Shown piece after piece: positions 55,546 to 63,404 of a stretch of 64,000 nucleotides of DNA. The notes under the pieces are model-generated. The model worked only from the letters and a program-made list of their open reading frames with translations. It searched no databases and had not been told where the DNA came from. Position 1 is the stretch's first letter. Each line of letters starts with the position of its first letter. The stretch is from Micromonospora sp. WMMD1102. Its GTDB lineage: Bacteria; Actinomycetota; Actinomycetes; Mycobacteriales; Micromonosporaceae. A program made the position numbers and the translations under genes. The stretch covers positions 7,071,001 to 7,135,000 of the forward strand of contig NZ_JARUBN010000001.1 in the NCBI RefSeq assembly GCF_029626265.1, written 5' to 3'.

Positions 55546-56256
55546 TCAGTCACGTACCGCACGGTGCAACGCGACGACCCCGCCGGTCAGGTTCCGCCAG
55601 CCGACGCCGTGCCATCCCGAGCGGCCGATCAGGGCGGCCAGCCCGGCCTGGTCCGGCCAGGCCCGGATCGACTCGGCCAGATAGACGTACGCGTCGGGGT
55701 TGCTCGCCACCGTCCTCGCCACCACCGGCAGCGACCGCATCAGGTAGGAGAGGTAGACGGTCCGGAAGACCGGGTTGGTCGGCGTGCTGAACTCGCAGAC
55801 CACCAGCCGGCCGCCCGGCCGGGTCACCCGGGCCATCTCCCGGAGCGCCGCCTCGGTGTCCACCACGTTGCGCAGCGCCAGCGAGATGGTGACCGCGTCG
55901 AACGTCTCGTCCGGGAACGGCAGCCGGAGCGCGTCGCCGGCCAGCAGCGGCACCTCGGGGCGACGCCGCCGGCCGGCCCGGAGCATCCCGACGGAGAGGT
56001 CCAGCCCCACCGCGTACGCCCCGGAGGTGGCCAGTTCGGCGGTGGAGACGCCGGTGCCGGCGCCCACGTCGAGTACCCGGTCACCGGGGCGCAGTTCGAG
56101 CGCGGCCAGGGTGGCCCGGCGCCACCGCCGGTCCTGGCCGAACGAGATCACGGTGTTGGTCAGGTCATACCGGGAGGCCACCTCGTCGAACATCGCCGCC
56201 ACCTCGTGCGGCTGCTTGTCCAGGCTGGCCCGGCGGCCGGACGGGGTACGGGTCAC
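55546..56256 (-). CDS. menG: demethylmenaquinone methyltransferase
   Basis: 236 aa UbiE/Men[22 protein letters not shown] near 22, SAM motif [15 protein letters not shown] near 60, [12 protein letters not shown] and CEFSTPTN near 150. It adds the methyl group to demethylmenaquinone, the last step of both menaquinone routes. GTG start overlaps a small upstream ORF (GTGA). Confidence 0.93.
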   Translation of the reverse strand: MTRTPSGRRASLDKQPHEVAAMFDEVASRYDLTNTVISFGQDRRWRRATLAALELRPGDRVLDVGAGTGVSTAELATSGAYAVGLDLSVGMLRAGRRRRPEVPLLAGDALRLPFPDETFDAVTISLALRNVVDTEAALREMARVTRPGGRLVVCEFSTPTNPVFRTVYLSYLMRSLPVVARTVASNPDAYVYLAESIRAWPDQAGLAALIGRSGWHGVGWRNLTGGVVALHRAVRD

Positions 56257-56462
56257 GCCGCAGTAGTCTGCCAGCCACCGGCCGGACCGCGCGGTCCGGG
56301 GCAGGGTAGGGGCGTGCCGACCCGGGACACACCACGGGCGAGGTGGTCGACCACCTCGCCCGCGATGCCGTGCGTTATGTGAACGGCCCTCATGGACCGA
56401 TAGAGGACGACGCCGCTGCGCCGCGTCCCGGCCCAGCGGGCCGGCCCGTCCACGACGATCAA
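56253..56462 (-). CDS. possible small ORF upstream of menG
   Basis: 69 aa from a TTG start, high G/C at third positions, stop overlapping the menG GTG by 4 bp. It contains the 26-bp palindrome. No family recognised and the ribosome-binding site is weak, so it may be chance. Confidence 0.25.
   Translation of the reverse strand: MIVVDGPARWAGTRRSGVVLYRSMRAVHITHGIAGEVVDHLARGVSRVGTPLPCPGPRGPAGGWQTTAA
56282..56299. repeat. 18-bp perfect palindrome
   Basis: CCGGACCGC / GCGGTCCGG with no central base, 26 bp upstream of menG. Confidence 0.7.
56336..56361. repeat. 26-bp perfect palindrome
   Basis: GGGCGAGGTGGTC / GACCACCTCGCCC without spacer; could be a hairpin terminator of mqnC or an operator for menG. 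Confidence 0.75.
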
Positions 56463-56669
56463 CGGGTTACCTGTGCCGGCACGTTATCGTCCGGACGGGC
56501 CCGGTCGCGCTCCCCTTGATCCAACCGTTATGACCGCCCGAATCCGGTCGGCTTTAAGAATGTCCTGGTCAGAAGCCATTTATCCGGCGGGCTCGACGTT
56601 CTGCCGGCGGATCGGAGCCAAGGACCGACCCCTCGCCCAGCCGGTGCTGACCGAATGGACGAGGGTGGT

Positions 56670-57860
56670 TCAGCGGGCGTCGACGAGCGGAAGGCTCCGG
56701 CCCGCGCCGCCACCGGGCAGCGCGACCGAGGAGAAGTGCGACACCACCCGGTCGTCGGTCGGGTCGTCGGCCGGGGTGCGGTGCACCGCCAGGTGCCGGT
56801 AGAGGGTGTCCCGCTGCGCGGGGATCCGGCCGGCGGAACGGATCATCCAGATCAGCCCGTGCAGGTTCGACCGGTGCCGGGCGCCGGCCGAGGAGATGAC
56901 GTTCTCCTCCAACATGATCGAGCCGAGGTCGTCCACCCCCATGTGCAGGGCGAGCTGCCCCGCCTCCTTGCCGGTGGTCAGCCAGGACGCCTGGAGGTGC
57001 GGCACGGTGTCGAAGAAGAGCCGGGCCACCGCCACCAGCCGCAGGTACTCCAGGGTGGTCGCCTGGGTGCGGCCCTTGAGGTGGTTGTTCTCCGGCTGGT
57101 ACGTCCACGGGATGAAGGACCGGAAGCCACCGGTACGGTCCTGCACGTCGCGGATCAGCCGCATGTGCTCGATCCGTTCGGCGTTCGTCTCTCCGGTGCC
57201 CATCATCATGGTGGCGGTGGACTCCACGCCCTGCCGGTGTGCGAGTTCCATCACCTCCAGCCAGCGGGCTCCGGACTCCTTCAGCGGGGCGATCGCCCGG
57301 CGTGGCCGCTCCGGCAGCATCTCGGCGCCGGCACCGGCGATCGAGTCCAGCCCGGCCGCCTTGATCCGGCTGATCGCCTCGTCCAGGCTGACCCCGGAGA
57401 CCTTCGCCATGTGCAGGATCTCGCTCGGCCCGATCGAGTGGATCGCGAGCTGCGGGTACGCCCGCTTGACCGAGGAGAAGAGCTCCTCGTAGTACTCCAC
57501 GCCGTAGTCGGGGTGGTGGCCGCCCTGGAGCATCACCTGGGTGGCGCCCAGCTCGACCGCCTCGGCGCAGCGGCGCAGGATCTCCTCGGTCGGGTGCGTC
57601 CAGCCCTCCCGGTGCTTCGGCGCCCGGTAGAAGGCGCAGAACTTGCACGCTGTCACGCAGACGTTCGTGTAGTTGATGTTGCGGTCGATCAGGTACGTCA
57701 CGATGTTGTCCGGATAGCGCCGCCGCCGCACCGCGTCGGCCGCCTCACCCAGCGGGTGCAGCGGCGCGTCGGTGTAGAGCAGCAACGCCTCCTCGGGCGT
57801 GATCCGCCCGCCGTCCGCGCCGCGCTGCAGGATGCTGTCGATTTCCCGGCTCGCCGTCAC
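56670..57860 (-). CDS. mqnC: cyclic dehypoxanthine futalosine synthase
   Basis: 396 aa radical-SAM enzyme of the futalosine route to menaquinone. The cluster motif CVTACKFCAF (Cx3Cx2C) lies near residue 70, IQGGHHPDY-like LQGGHHPDYGVEYYEEL near 115, and the typical GAGAEML near 180. It cyclises dehypoxanthine futalosine. GTG 57860 is chosen because MTASREIDSILQRG is the usual family start; the upstream frame overlaps the divergent gene. Confidence 0.92.
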   Translation of the reverse strand: MTASREIDSILQRGADGGRITPEEALLLYTDAPLHPLGEAADAVRRRRYPDNIVTYLIDRNINYTNVCVTACKFCAFYRAPKHREGWTHPTEEILRRCAEAVELGATQVMLQGGHHPDYGVEYYEELFSSVKRAYPQLAIHSIGPSEILHMAKVSGVSLDEAISRIKAAGLDSIAGAGAEMLPERPRRAIAPLKESGARWLEVMELAHRQGVESTATMMMGTGETNAERIEHMRLIRDVQDRTGGFRSFIPWTYQPENNHLKGRTQATTLEYLRLVAVARLFFDTVPHLQASWLTTGKEAGQLALHMGVDDLGSIMLEENVISSAGARHRSNLHGLIWMIRSAGRIPAQRDTLYRHLAVHRTPADDPTDDRVVSHFSSVALPGGGAGRSLPLVDAR

Positions 57861-57912
57861 AACCCCGAGGGTACGCCCGCCGGGCTTGCGCGCCGCACGC
57901 ACGATCGGGGAT

Positions 57913-58869
57913 GTGAGCACGGACAACCGCTGGGTACGGCTGCGCCGGCACCGGGCACGGCTGCGCCGGCTGCTGCTGGCGGTCGTACCCCGCCGGGGCG
58001 GCGACGACCTGGCGGTCCGGGCCGAGGCGTTGCGCGGGCGCGGCGTCGAGCTGGCCGCACAGCGCAGGTACCCGGAGGCGGCCGCCGCCTTCGAGCAGGC
58101 CGTGGAGTGTTACCTGCGGGCACCGCTCGGCAACACGACGTCGATCTTCTGGACCCGGTACGCGCTCGCCCTCATGCTCGGCGGCGCCGGCCGGTACGCC
58201 GAGGCGCTCTCGCTGGCGTCCGGCCTGCGCTGGCCGCTGCGCGCCATGAGCTGGAGCCGGCCCGGCCGCCGGCCGCAGTACGCGGAACTGCTCCAGAAGA
58301 TGTCCTACTGGCAGGGCGAGGTCGGCCGGCCGGACCGGGGCCTGAAGACCGCCCGGCGGGCGGCGGCCGAGTTCCGCCGGCTCGTCGCCGAGCACGGGGT
58401 ACGGCACGAGCGGGGTCTGGCCGCCGCGCTGATCGTGCTGGCGCACCAGCTCCAGCTGCTCGACCGGGACGCCGAGGCGGTGCCGCCGCTGCGCGAGGCG
58501 GCCGGGCTCTACCGCCGGGCGGCCGACGGTGACGAGCCGCTCGGGGCGACCCTGGCCGAGCTGGGCCAGCGGCTGCGGGGGCTGACCGGGCACCGTACCG
58601 AGGCGCTGGCGGTGCAGCGGGAGGCGGTCGAGGTCACCCGGCGGCTGGTCGCGGGTGACCCCGAGCAGTTCCGTCCGGTGCTGGCCGGCCGACTGCTGGC
58701 GCTGGGCGTCATCGCCGGCCGGGTCGGCCTGGTCACGGACGCCCAAGCCGCCTGCGCGGAGGCGGTCCCGCTGGCCCGCCAGGCGTACGCCGCCGACCCG
58801 GACCGGTACGCCGACCTGCTGCACACCGCCCTCGCCCTGGCACAGCACCGCACCACCTCCGCCCAGTAG
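57913..58869 (+). CDS. TPR-like protein
   Basis: 318 aa, helical repeats (RYPEAAAAFEQAVECYL; GRYAEALSLASGLR; DAEAVPPLREAAGLYRRA) of tetratricopeptide type with no other domain. Function unknown. GTG 57913 start, divergent from mqnC by 52 bp. Confidence 0.7.
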   Translation: MSTDNRWVRLRRHRARLRRLLLAVVPRRGGDDLAVRAEALRGRGVELAAQRRYPEAAAAFEQAVECYLRAPLGNTTSIFWTRYALALMLGGAGRYAEALSLASGLRWPLRAMSWSRPGRRPQYAELLQKMSYWQGEVGRPDRGLKTARRAAAEFRRLVAEHGVRHERGLAAALIVLAHQLQLLDRDAEAVPPLREAAGLYRRAADGDEPLGATLAELGQRLRGLTGHRTEALAVQREAVEVTRRLVAGDPEQFRPVLAGRLLALGVIAGRVGLVTDAQAACAEAVPLARQAYAADPDRYADLLHTALALAQHRTTSAQ

Positions 58870-58884
58870 CGCCGACGGGGGTGC

Positions 58885-60144
58885 TCAGGTGGCGCAGCTG
58901 CCGTTGTCCGGGTTGACGCACTTGGCCCGGCTCCACAGTGTCTCGAAGTTGGCGTGGAAGTCGTTCCAGACCGTCGGGTGCTCGAGCTTCACCAGGGTCT
59001 CGTCGTGGTCGGTCAGCGCCGGGTCGGTGACGTTGTGCGAGCCGGTGAAGACGACGGAACGCCCGGCCACCCCGGCGAAGGTGCCCCGGATGACGATGTT
59101 CTTGGAGTGCACGCTGACCAGCCGGCCGTCGTAGTTGCTCGCCTCGGCGTCGTGGTACTTCTTCAGCGAGACGTTCGGCTGCCCGTTCAGGGTGGCGTAC
59201 GCGGTGCTGCCCATCGAGCCGTAGACGACCCGGACCCGGCAGCCCATCCGGCCGATCCGGCGCAACTGGGTGGCGACCTGCGGGCGGGCGTCGGTGAACT
59301 GGGCGTGCGCCACGTCCACCGTGCAGCCGCTGGCGTAGGCGTCCACCTCGGCCAGCCGGTTCGCCAGGGTGTCGCTGTCGGCCCGGGGCGAGTGGTAGAC
59401 CGTGACCGCCGTGTTCGGGGACTTGTAGTAGCCGTTGGCGGCGTTGAAGTAGTCGTTGTTCTTCCGCTGCGCCCGCATGTCGTTGAAGTACGCCGTGAAG
59501 TGGTCGTAGAGGTCGTAGTCCTCGTGCACGACCAGGGCGCTGTTGAAGAGGTTGTTCTGGGTGAAGGTGAGGTTCTGCGAGCTGACGAAGACGACCCGCT
59601 TCATGCTGCCGCTGGTGGAGAACGTGAAGACCTTGTTGTGGTTGATCGAGTTGCTCTTGTTGCCGATGCAGGCGGTCGAGCCGGCCACCGTGGACGAGGT
59701 CTTGCCGCAGATCACCAGGTCGTCGAGGTTGGCCGAGCGGAGTACCGCCATCGCGGCGTTGTCGGTGCCGGTGTTCACCCCGCCGCCGGTCTCGTCCAGC
59801 ACGACCCGGACGATCACGCCCCGGCCCGCCGCCCGCTTCAGCGCCTCGGCCACCACCGGGGAGGACCAGCTGTACATGATGCCCCGGATGTAGCCGCCGG
59901 CCGGTGCGCCGTCGGCGAGCCGGACCAGCTCGTCCTCGATGGTCCGGTCCCGGGTCCCGTCGTCGCCCGGGATGTTGAACCGGGTGTACGCCGGGAACGG
60001 GTCGGCGGCGGCGGCGGACCCGTCCGGTGCGGGCGCGGCGGCCGTCGCGGCCGGGGCGGGCAGGACCGCCGCCAGCATCCCGACCGCGGCCAAGGACGCC
60101 AGTGCGGCGTTGACGGGGGTACGACGCGGGTCCAGACTTCTCAT
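58885..60144 (-). CDS. secreted phospholipase-D-like protein
   Basis: 419 aa. Signal peptide (VNAALASLAAVGMLAAVLPAPAA). Two HKD-type motifs: NHNKVFTF (~150-170) and VHSKNIVI (~355), each followed by the SSQN / GSHNVTD glycine-polar segments. Paired Cys suggest disulfides. Probably hydrolyses phosphodiesters outside the cell. A strong -10 TATACT (60156-60161, minus) lies 11 bp before the ATG. Confidence 0.85.
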   Translation of the reverse strand: MRSLDPRRTPVNAALASLAAVGMLAAVLPAPAATAAAPAPDGSAAAADPFPAYTRFNIPGDDGTRDRTIEDELVRLADGAPAGGYIRGIMYSWSSPVVAEALKRAAGRGVIVRVVLDETGGGVNTGTDNAAMAVLRSANLDDLVICGKTSSTVAGSTACIGNKSNSINHNKVFTFSTSGSMKRVVFVSSQNLTFTQNNLFNSALVVHEDYDLYDHFTAYFNDMRAQRKNNDYFNAANGYYKSPNTAVTVYHSPRADSDTLANRLAEVDAYASGCTVDVAHAQFTDARPQVATQLRRIGRMGCRVRVVYGSMGSTAYATLNGQPNVSLKKYHDAEASNYDGRLVSVHSKNIVIRGTFAGVAGRSVVFTGSHNVTDPALTDHDETLVKLEHPTVWNDFHANFETLWSRAKCVNPDNGSCAT

Positions 60145-60155
60145 ATCCCGTTATT

Positions 60156-60161
60156 AGTATA
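60156..60161 (-). promoter_or_regulatory. -10 element of phospholipase-D-like gene
   Basis: TATACT on the minus strand in an AT-rich stretch, 11 bp upstream of the start; no clear -35. Confidence 0.4.
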
Positions 60162-60261
60162 AGTCTTTCAATCTAGCAACTCTCTGCGCAGAAATCTTTC
60201 ATTCGCCCAGCCGGCCCGGTCCGCGCCGGACCGCAGGCCACCAGCCAGTTCGGAGGCAACG

Positions 60262-60735
60262 GTGCAGATCGTCTTCCAGGTGTCCCCGGACCGTAGGCGC
60301 TGGGTCCGGGCAACCCGACGGGCGATGCGGCCGTACGGGACCGTCGTCTGGGTCGGCTGCCTGATCATCATGCTGGGTGGCGTCACGATAACCGTGCTCG
60401 ATCCGGCCGATCCGCAGGGCGTGGTGTTCATCGTGCTCGGCCTCGTCATGCTGGTGCTGGGACTGAGCCTGCCCTGGCTGGCGGTCCGGATGCAGGGCTG
60501 GCTCCTCGACTCACCCACGACCGTCACGGTCACCGCGGAAAAGCTGTCCAGCCGGTCCGCGGACGTCTCCGCCGAGATCGCCTGGTCGACCGTCCGACGC
60601 GTGCAGGAGACGCCGGAGATGTGGCTCGTCCGCCCCGGGCGTACCCACATGTTGATGCTGCCCAAGGACGGCACGGACGAGGCGGGCCGCCGGGAGTTCC
60701 AGCGCCTCCTGGTGGAACGGGGCCTCGCCCGGTAG
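60262..60735 (+). CDS. YcxB-like membrane protein
   Basis: 157 aa, two transmembrane helices (GTVVWVGCLIIMLGGVTITVL, GVVFIVLGLVMLVLGLSLPWL) followed by a beta-rich YcxB-type domain (SSRSADVSAEIAWSTVRRVQETPEMWLV; HMLMLPKDG). Role unknown. GTG start with GGAGG 5 nt upstream. Confidence 0.72.
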   Translation: MQIVFQVSPDRRRWVRATRRAMRPYGTVVWVGCLIIMLGGVTITVLDPADPQGVVFIVLGLVMLVLGLSLPWLAVRMQGWLLDSPTTVTVTAEKLSSRSADVSAEIAWSTVRRVQETPEMWLVRPGRTHMLMLPKDGTDEAGRREFQRLLVERGLAR

Positions 60736-60807
60736 ACCGGAATCCACACCTGAAGCGGGACCGTTATCCGGTGGCCGGCCACCGGCCGCCGGAACTACTG
60801 TGCTCCG

Positions 60808-61599
60808 ATGCCGGTACGCCCAGACGTCGACAACCCCGCCGGGTCGGTGCTCTGCGCCGACGACGGCACCCCGCTCGCCCGGATGCGCCTGCACGACGAC
60901 GACGGCCAACGCGTCGCCGCCGACGTACGGCCGTGGCCCGGGGTGGCGCTGACCGCCGTCGCCGCCCAGGCCCGGCACGACCTCGCCGGACTGCGCCTGG
61001 AGACGCCGGACGACGGGCTGGTCGGGGCCTTGGTCGCGGGCGGGCTCGAACTGCGTAGTGCCGCCACCGAGCTGCGGCACGACCTGACCGGGCTGCCGGA
61101 GCCACCGACGCTGCCCACCGGGTGGACGCTGGCCGTCCCGGGCTGGGACGACGACCTGGCGCGGGCGTGCGACGCGGCGTACGGCCCGGATCATCCCGGC
61201 GGGCGGTGGCAGGCCGACGACACCCGGCAGATCCGGGCGATGTTCGACAGCCACGACCCCGTCCCGCCGCTGCGGACCGCCTCGGCCAGGGTGGTGGGCC
61301 CGGACGGGCGCAGCGCCGGCCACGTGCTCTGCGCCGGCCCGGTGCCGTGGACCGAGGACGTCTGCGGCTGGATCCTCAACATCGCGGTGGCGCCGCACGC
61401 CCAGGGCAACGGACTCGGCCGGGCCCTGCTGGTGCACGCCCTGCACGGCACCCGCGCGGCAGGGCTGCCGACCCTCGGACTCTCGGTGGTGGACCGCAAC
61501 CCGGCCCGCCGGCTCTACGACGACATCGGTTTCCGGACGCACCGCCGGGTGCTCTCGGTGCGGCTGCCCGGTCCCGGCGAACATCCGGCGCCGAACTGA
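60808..61599 (+). CDS. GNAT-family N-acetyltransferase
   Basis: 263 aa. C-terminal GNAT domain with NIAVAPHAQGNGLGRALLVHAL near 190-210 and NPARRLYDDIGF near 235; the N-terminal ~120 residues are an unrelated-looking domain. ATG lies 6 nt after TACTGT (60796-60801), no ribosome-binding site. Substrate unknown. Confidence 0.82.
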   Translation: MPVRPDVDNPAGSVLCADDGTPLARMRLHDDDGQRVAADVRPWPGVALTAVAAQARHDLAGLRLETPDDGLVGALVAGGLELRSAATELRHDLTGLPEPPTLPTGWTLAVPGWDDDLARACDAAYGPDHPGGRWQADDTRQIRAMFDSHDPVPPLRTASARVVGPDGRSAGHVLCAGPVPWTEDVCGWILNIAVAPHAQGNGLGRALLVHALHGTRAAGLPTLGLSVVDRNPARRLYDDIGFRTHRRVLSVRLPGPGEHPAPN

Positions 61600-61654
61600 C
61601 CCGACCGGAGGACCGTCAGGGCTAGTGGGCGCACGAACGGGGCAGCTCGACAGT

Positions 61655-61732
61655 CTCTCCGGCCGAGATGACTCCGCCGGCTCTCCGGCCGAGATGACTC
61701 CGCCGGCTCTCCGGCCGAGATGACTCCGCCGG
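61655..61732. repeat. 26-bp tandem repeat, 3 perfect copies
   Basis: Three identical 26-bp units beginning CTCTCCGGCCGAGATGACTC at 61655, 61681 and 61707, six bp beyond the paaE stop. Confidence 0.9.
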
Positions 61733-61737
61733 CCCGC

Positions 61738-62850
61738 TCAGCCGTCGTAGTCGACCACAAGCGTGTCGGTGACCGGGCTGGCCTGGCAGGTCAGCACGTA
61801 TCCGGCGGCCAGCTCGTCCGGCTCCAGCGCGTAGTTGCGGGCCATCGACACCTCGCCACTGACCACCCGGGCCCGGCAGGTCGAGCAGACCCCACCCTTG
61901 CAGGCGTACGGCAGCTCGCCCCGGACCCGCAGGGCCGCGTCGAGGACCCGCTCGTCCCGGCCCATCCGGAAACTCGACGCCCGGCCGTCCAGCCGGATCG
62001 TCACCTCGGTGCCGGCGCCCTCCGCCGCACCGGCCGGCCGGACCGGCGGCGCGGGCGGCGCGTCCACGTGGAACAACTCGGCGTGTACGGCCCGCTCCGG
62101 CACCCCCCGCCCGGTCAACACCTGCCGCGCGTCGAGCACCATCCCGTACGGGCCGCAGAGGAACCACTCGTCGATCCGCTCGGCCGGCACGACGGTGTCG
62201 AGCAGCCGGCCGAGCCGGTCGGCGTCGATCCGGCCGGAGAGCAGCGGTGACTCGCCCGGTTCCCGGGACAGCACGTGCACCAGGTGCAGCCGTTCCGGCC
62301 AGCGGTCCTTCAGGTCGGCCAGTTCCTCCACGAACATCACCGTGCGGCCGTGCCGGTTGCCGTACACGACGGTGAAGGTGCTGGCCGGTTCGACGGCGAG
62401 CGCGGTCGCGACGAGCGAGAGCACCGGGGTGATCCCGGAGCCGGCCACCACCGCCGCGTAGTGCCGGACCCGATCCGGGGCGAACGCGCTGCCGAAGTGT
62501 CCCAGCGGCGGCAGCACCTGCACGGTGTCGCCGGCCCGCAGCGCGCCGACCGCGAAGCTGGAGAAGGCGCCGCCCGGCACCTCCCGGACCCCGATCCGGA
62601 GCCGCCCGGTGCCGGCCAGCTCCGCCGGGGTGGAACAGATCGAGTACGACCGCCGCACCTCGACACCGTCCACTCCGGAGCGTCGTACCGTCAGGTGCTG
62701 GCCGGCCTGGAAGGCGAAGGTCTCCCGCAGTTCGACCGGTACCTCGAAGGTGACCGCGACGGCGTCGGAGGTGAGCCGGTCGACGGCCCGGACCGGCAGC
62801 GGGTGGAAGACCGGCCGGCGCCGGACCGGCCGGTTGATGGTTACGCTCAA
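61738..62850 (-). CDS. paaE: phenylacetyl-CoA epoxidase reductase subunit
   Basis: 370 aa. FNR-like FAD domain (RRSYSICS near 90), NAD domain (VAGSGITPVLSL near 145; FLCGPYGMV near 250) and C-terminal plant-type [2Fe-2S] ferredoxin (CKGGVCSTC and a distal Cys in LTCQAS). It passes NADPH electrons to the PaaABCD oxygenase. TTG 62850 overlaps the paaD stop (TTGA). Confidence 0.93.
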   Translation of the reverse strand: MSVTINRPVRRRPVFHPLPVRAVDRLTSDAVAVTFEVPVELRETFAFQAGQHLTVRRSGVDGVEVRRSYSICSTPAELAGTGRLRIGVREVPGGAFSSFAVGALRAGDTVQVLPPLGHFGSAFAPDRVRHYAAVVAGSGITPVLSLVATALAVEPASTFTVVYGNRHGRTVMFVEELADLKDRWPERLHLVHVLSREPGESPLLSGRIDADRLGRLLDTVVPAERIDEWFLCGPYGMVLDARQVLTGRGVPERAVHAELFHVDAPPAPPVRPAGAAEGAGTEVTIRLDGRASSFRMGRDERVLDAALRVRGELPYACKGGVCSTCRARVVSGEVSMARNYALEPDELAAGYVLTCQASPVTDTLVVDYDG

Positions 62851-63404
62851 AACGCCCTCAGGTGGTCGAAGGGTTCCCGGCAGGCCCGGCACCGCCACAG
62901 CGACTTGCAGGCGGTGGAGCCGAACCGGCTGACCTGCTCGGTGTCGGCGTCCCCGCAGTGCGGACAGCGCACACCCAAGGGCACAAGGAAGGGCCCCCGC
63001 TTATCGCTTTTTGTTGTAGAAGGGCCCCCGCCTATCACGTGGGCGGGGGCGGGGCCCGGCGGGGCGATGCCGGCGGCGGCCAGCTTGGCCCGGCCGGCCT
63101 CGGAGATCCAGTCAGTGGTCCAGGCCGGGGCGAAGACCGTGACGACCTCGGCCTCCGGGTGCCCGGCGGCGGCCAGCGCGGCCCGGATGTCGGCCCGGAT
63201 CACGTCCATCGCCGGGCAGCCGGTGTAGGTCGGGGTGATGGTCACGGTGACCCGGCCGGTCGACGCGTCCTCGGTGACGTCCCGCAGCACGCCGAGGTCC
63301 TCGATGGTCAGCACCCGCAACTCGGGGTCGAGCACCGCGGCGGCAGCCGCGCGCGGGTCGGCGGACCGCCCGGCAGGACGGCTGTCGGGGGCGGCGGCGC
63401 TCAC
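62847..63404 (-). CDS. paaD: phenylacetyl-CoA epoxidase maturation subunit PaaD, with in-frame insert
   Basis: 185 aa. N-terminal DUF59/MIP18 domain (VLDPELRVLTIEDLGVLRDV, TYTGCPAMDVI) and C-terminal zinc ribbon (CPHCGDADTEQ, STACKSLWRCRACREPFDHL). PaaD helps mature the iron centre of the epoxidase. Between them lies ~23 residues (HVIGGGPSTTKSDKRGPFL) encoded by a repeat-like DNA segment. GTG 63404 overlaps the paaC stop. Confidence 0.88.
   Translation of the reverse strand: MSAAAPDSRPAGRSADPRAAAAAVLDPELRVLTIEDLGVLRDVTEDASTGRVTVTITPTYTGCPAMDVIRADIRAALAAAGHPEAEVVTVFAPAWTTDWISEAGRAKLAAAGIAPPGPAPAHVIGGGPSTTKSDKRGPFLVPLGVRCPHCGDADTEQVSRFGSTACKSLWRCRACREPFDHLRAF
62988..63038. repeat. direct repeat inside paaD, dispersed-repeat-like
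   Basis: GAAGGGCCCCCGC[T/C]TATC occurs at 62988-63005 and 63019-63036, offset 31 bp, separated by a T-rich stretch. Composition differs from the surrounding gene. Confidence 0.7.

Larger units (their letters stand above)
56257..56669. other. mqnC-menG intergenic region
   Basis: 413 bp. Contains two perfect palindromes (56282-56299, 56336-56361) and a doubtful small ORF. No RNA gene recognised. Confidence 0.45.

Noticed and set aside
56473..56802. 109-codon plus-strand ORF
   Set aside because: Overlaps the 3' end of mqnC antisense and lacks any family-like sequence.
61655..61732. CRISPR-like array
   Set aside because: The 26-bp units are directly contiguous with no spacers and no cas genes.
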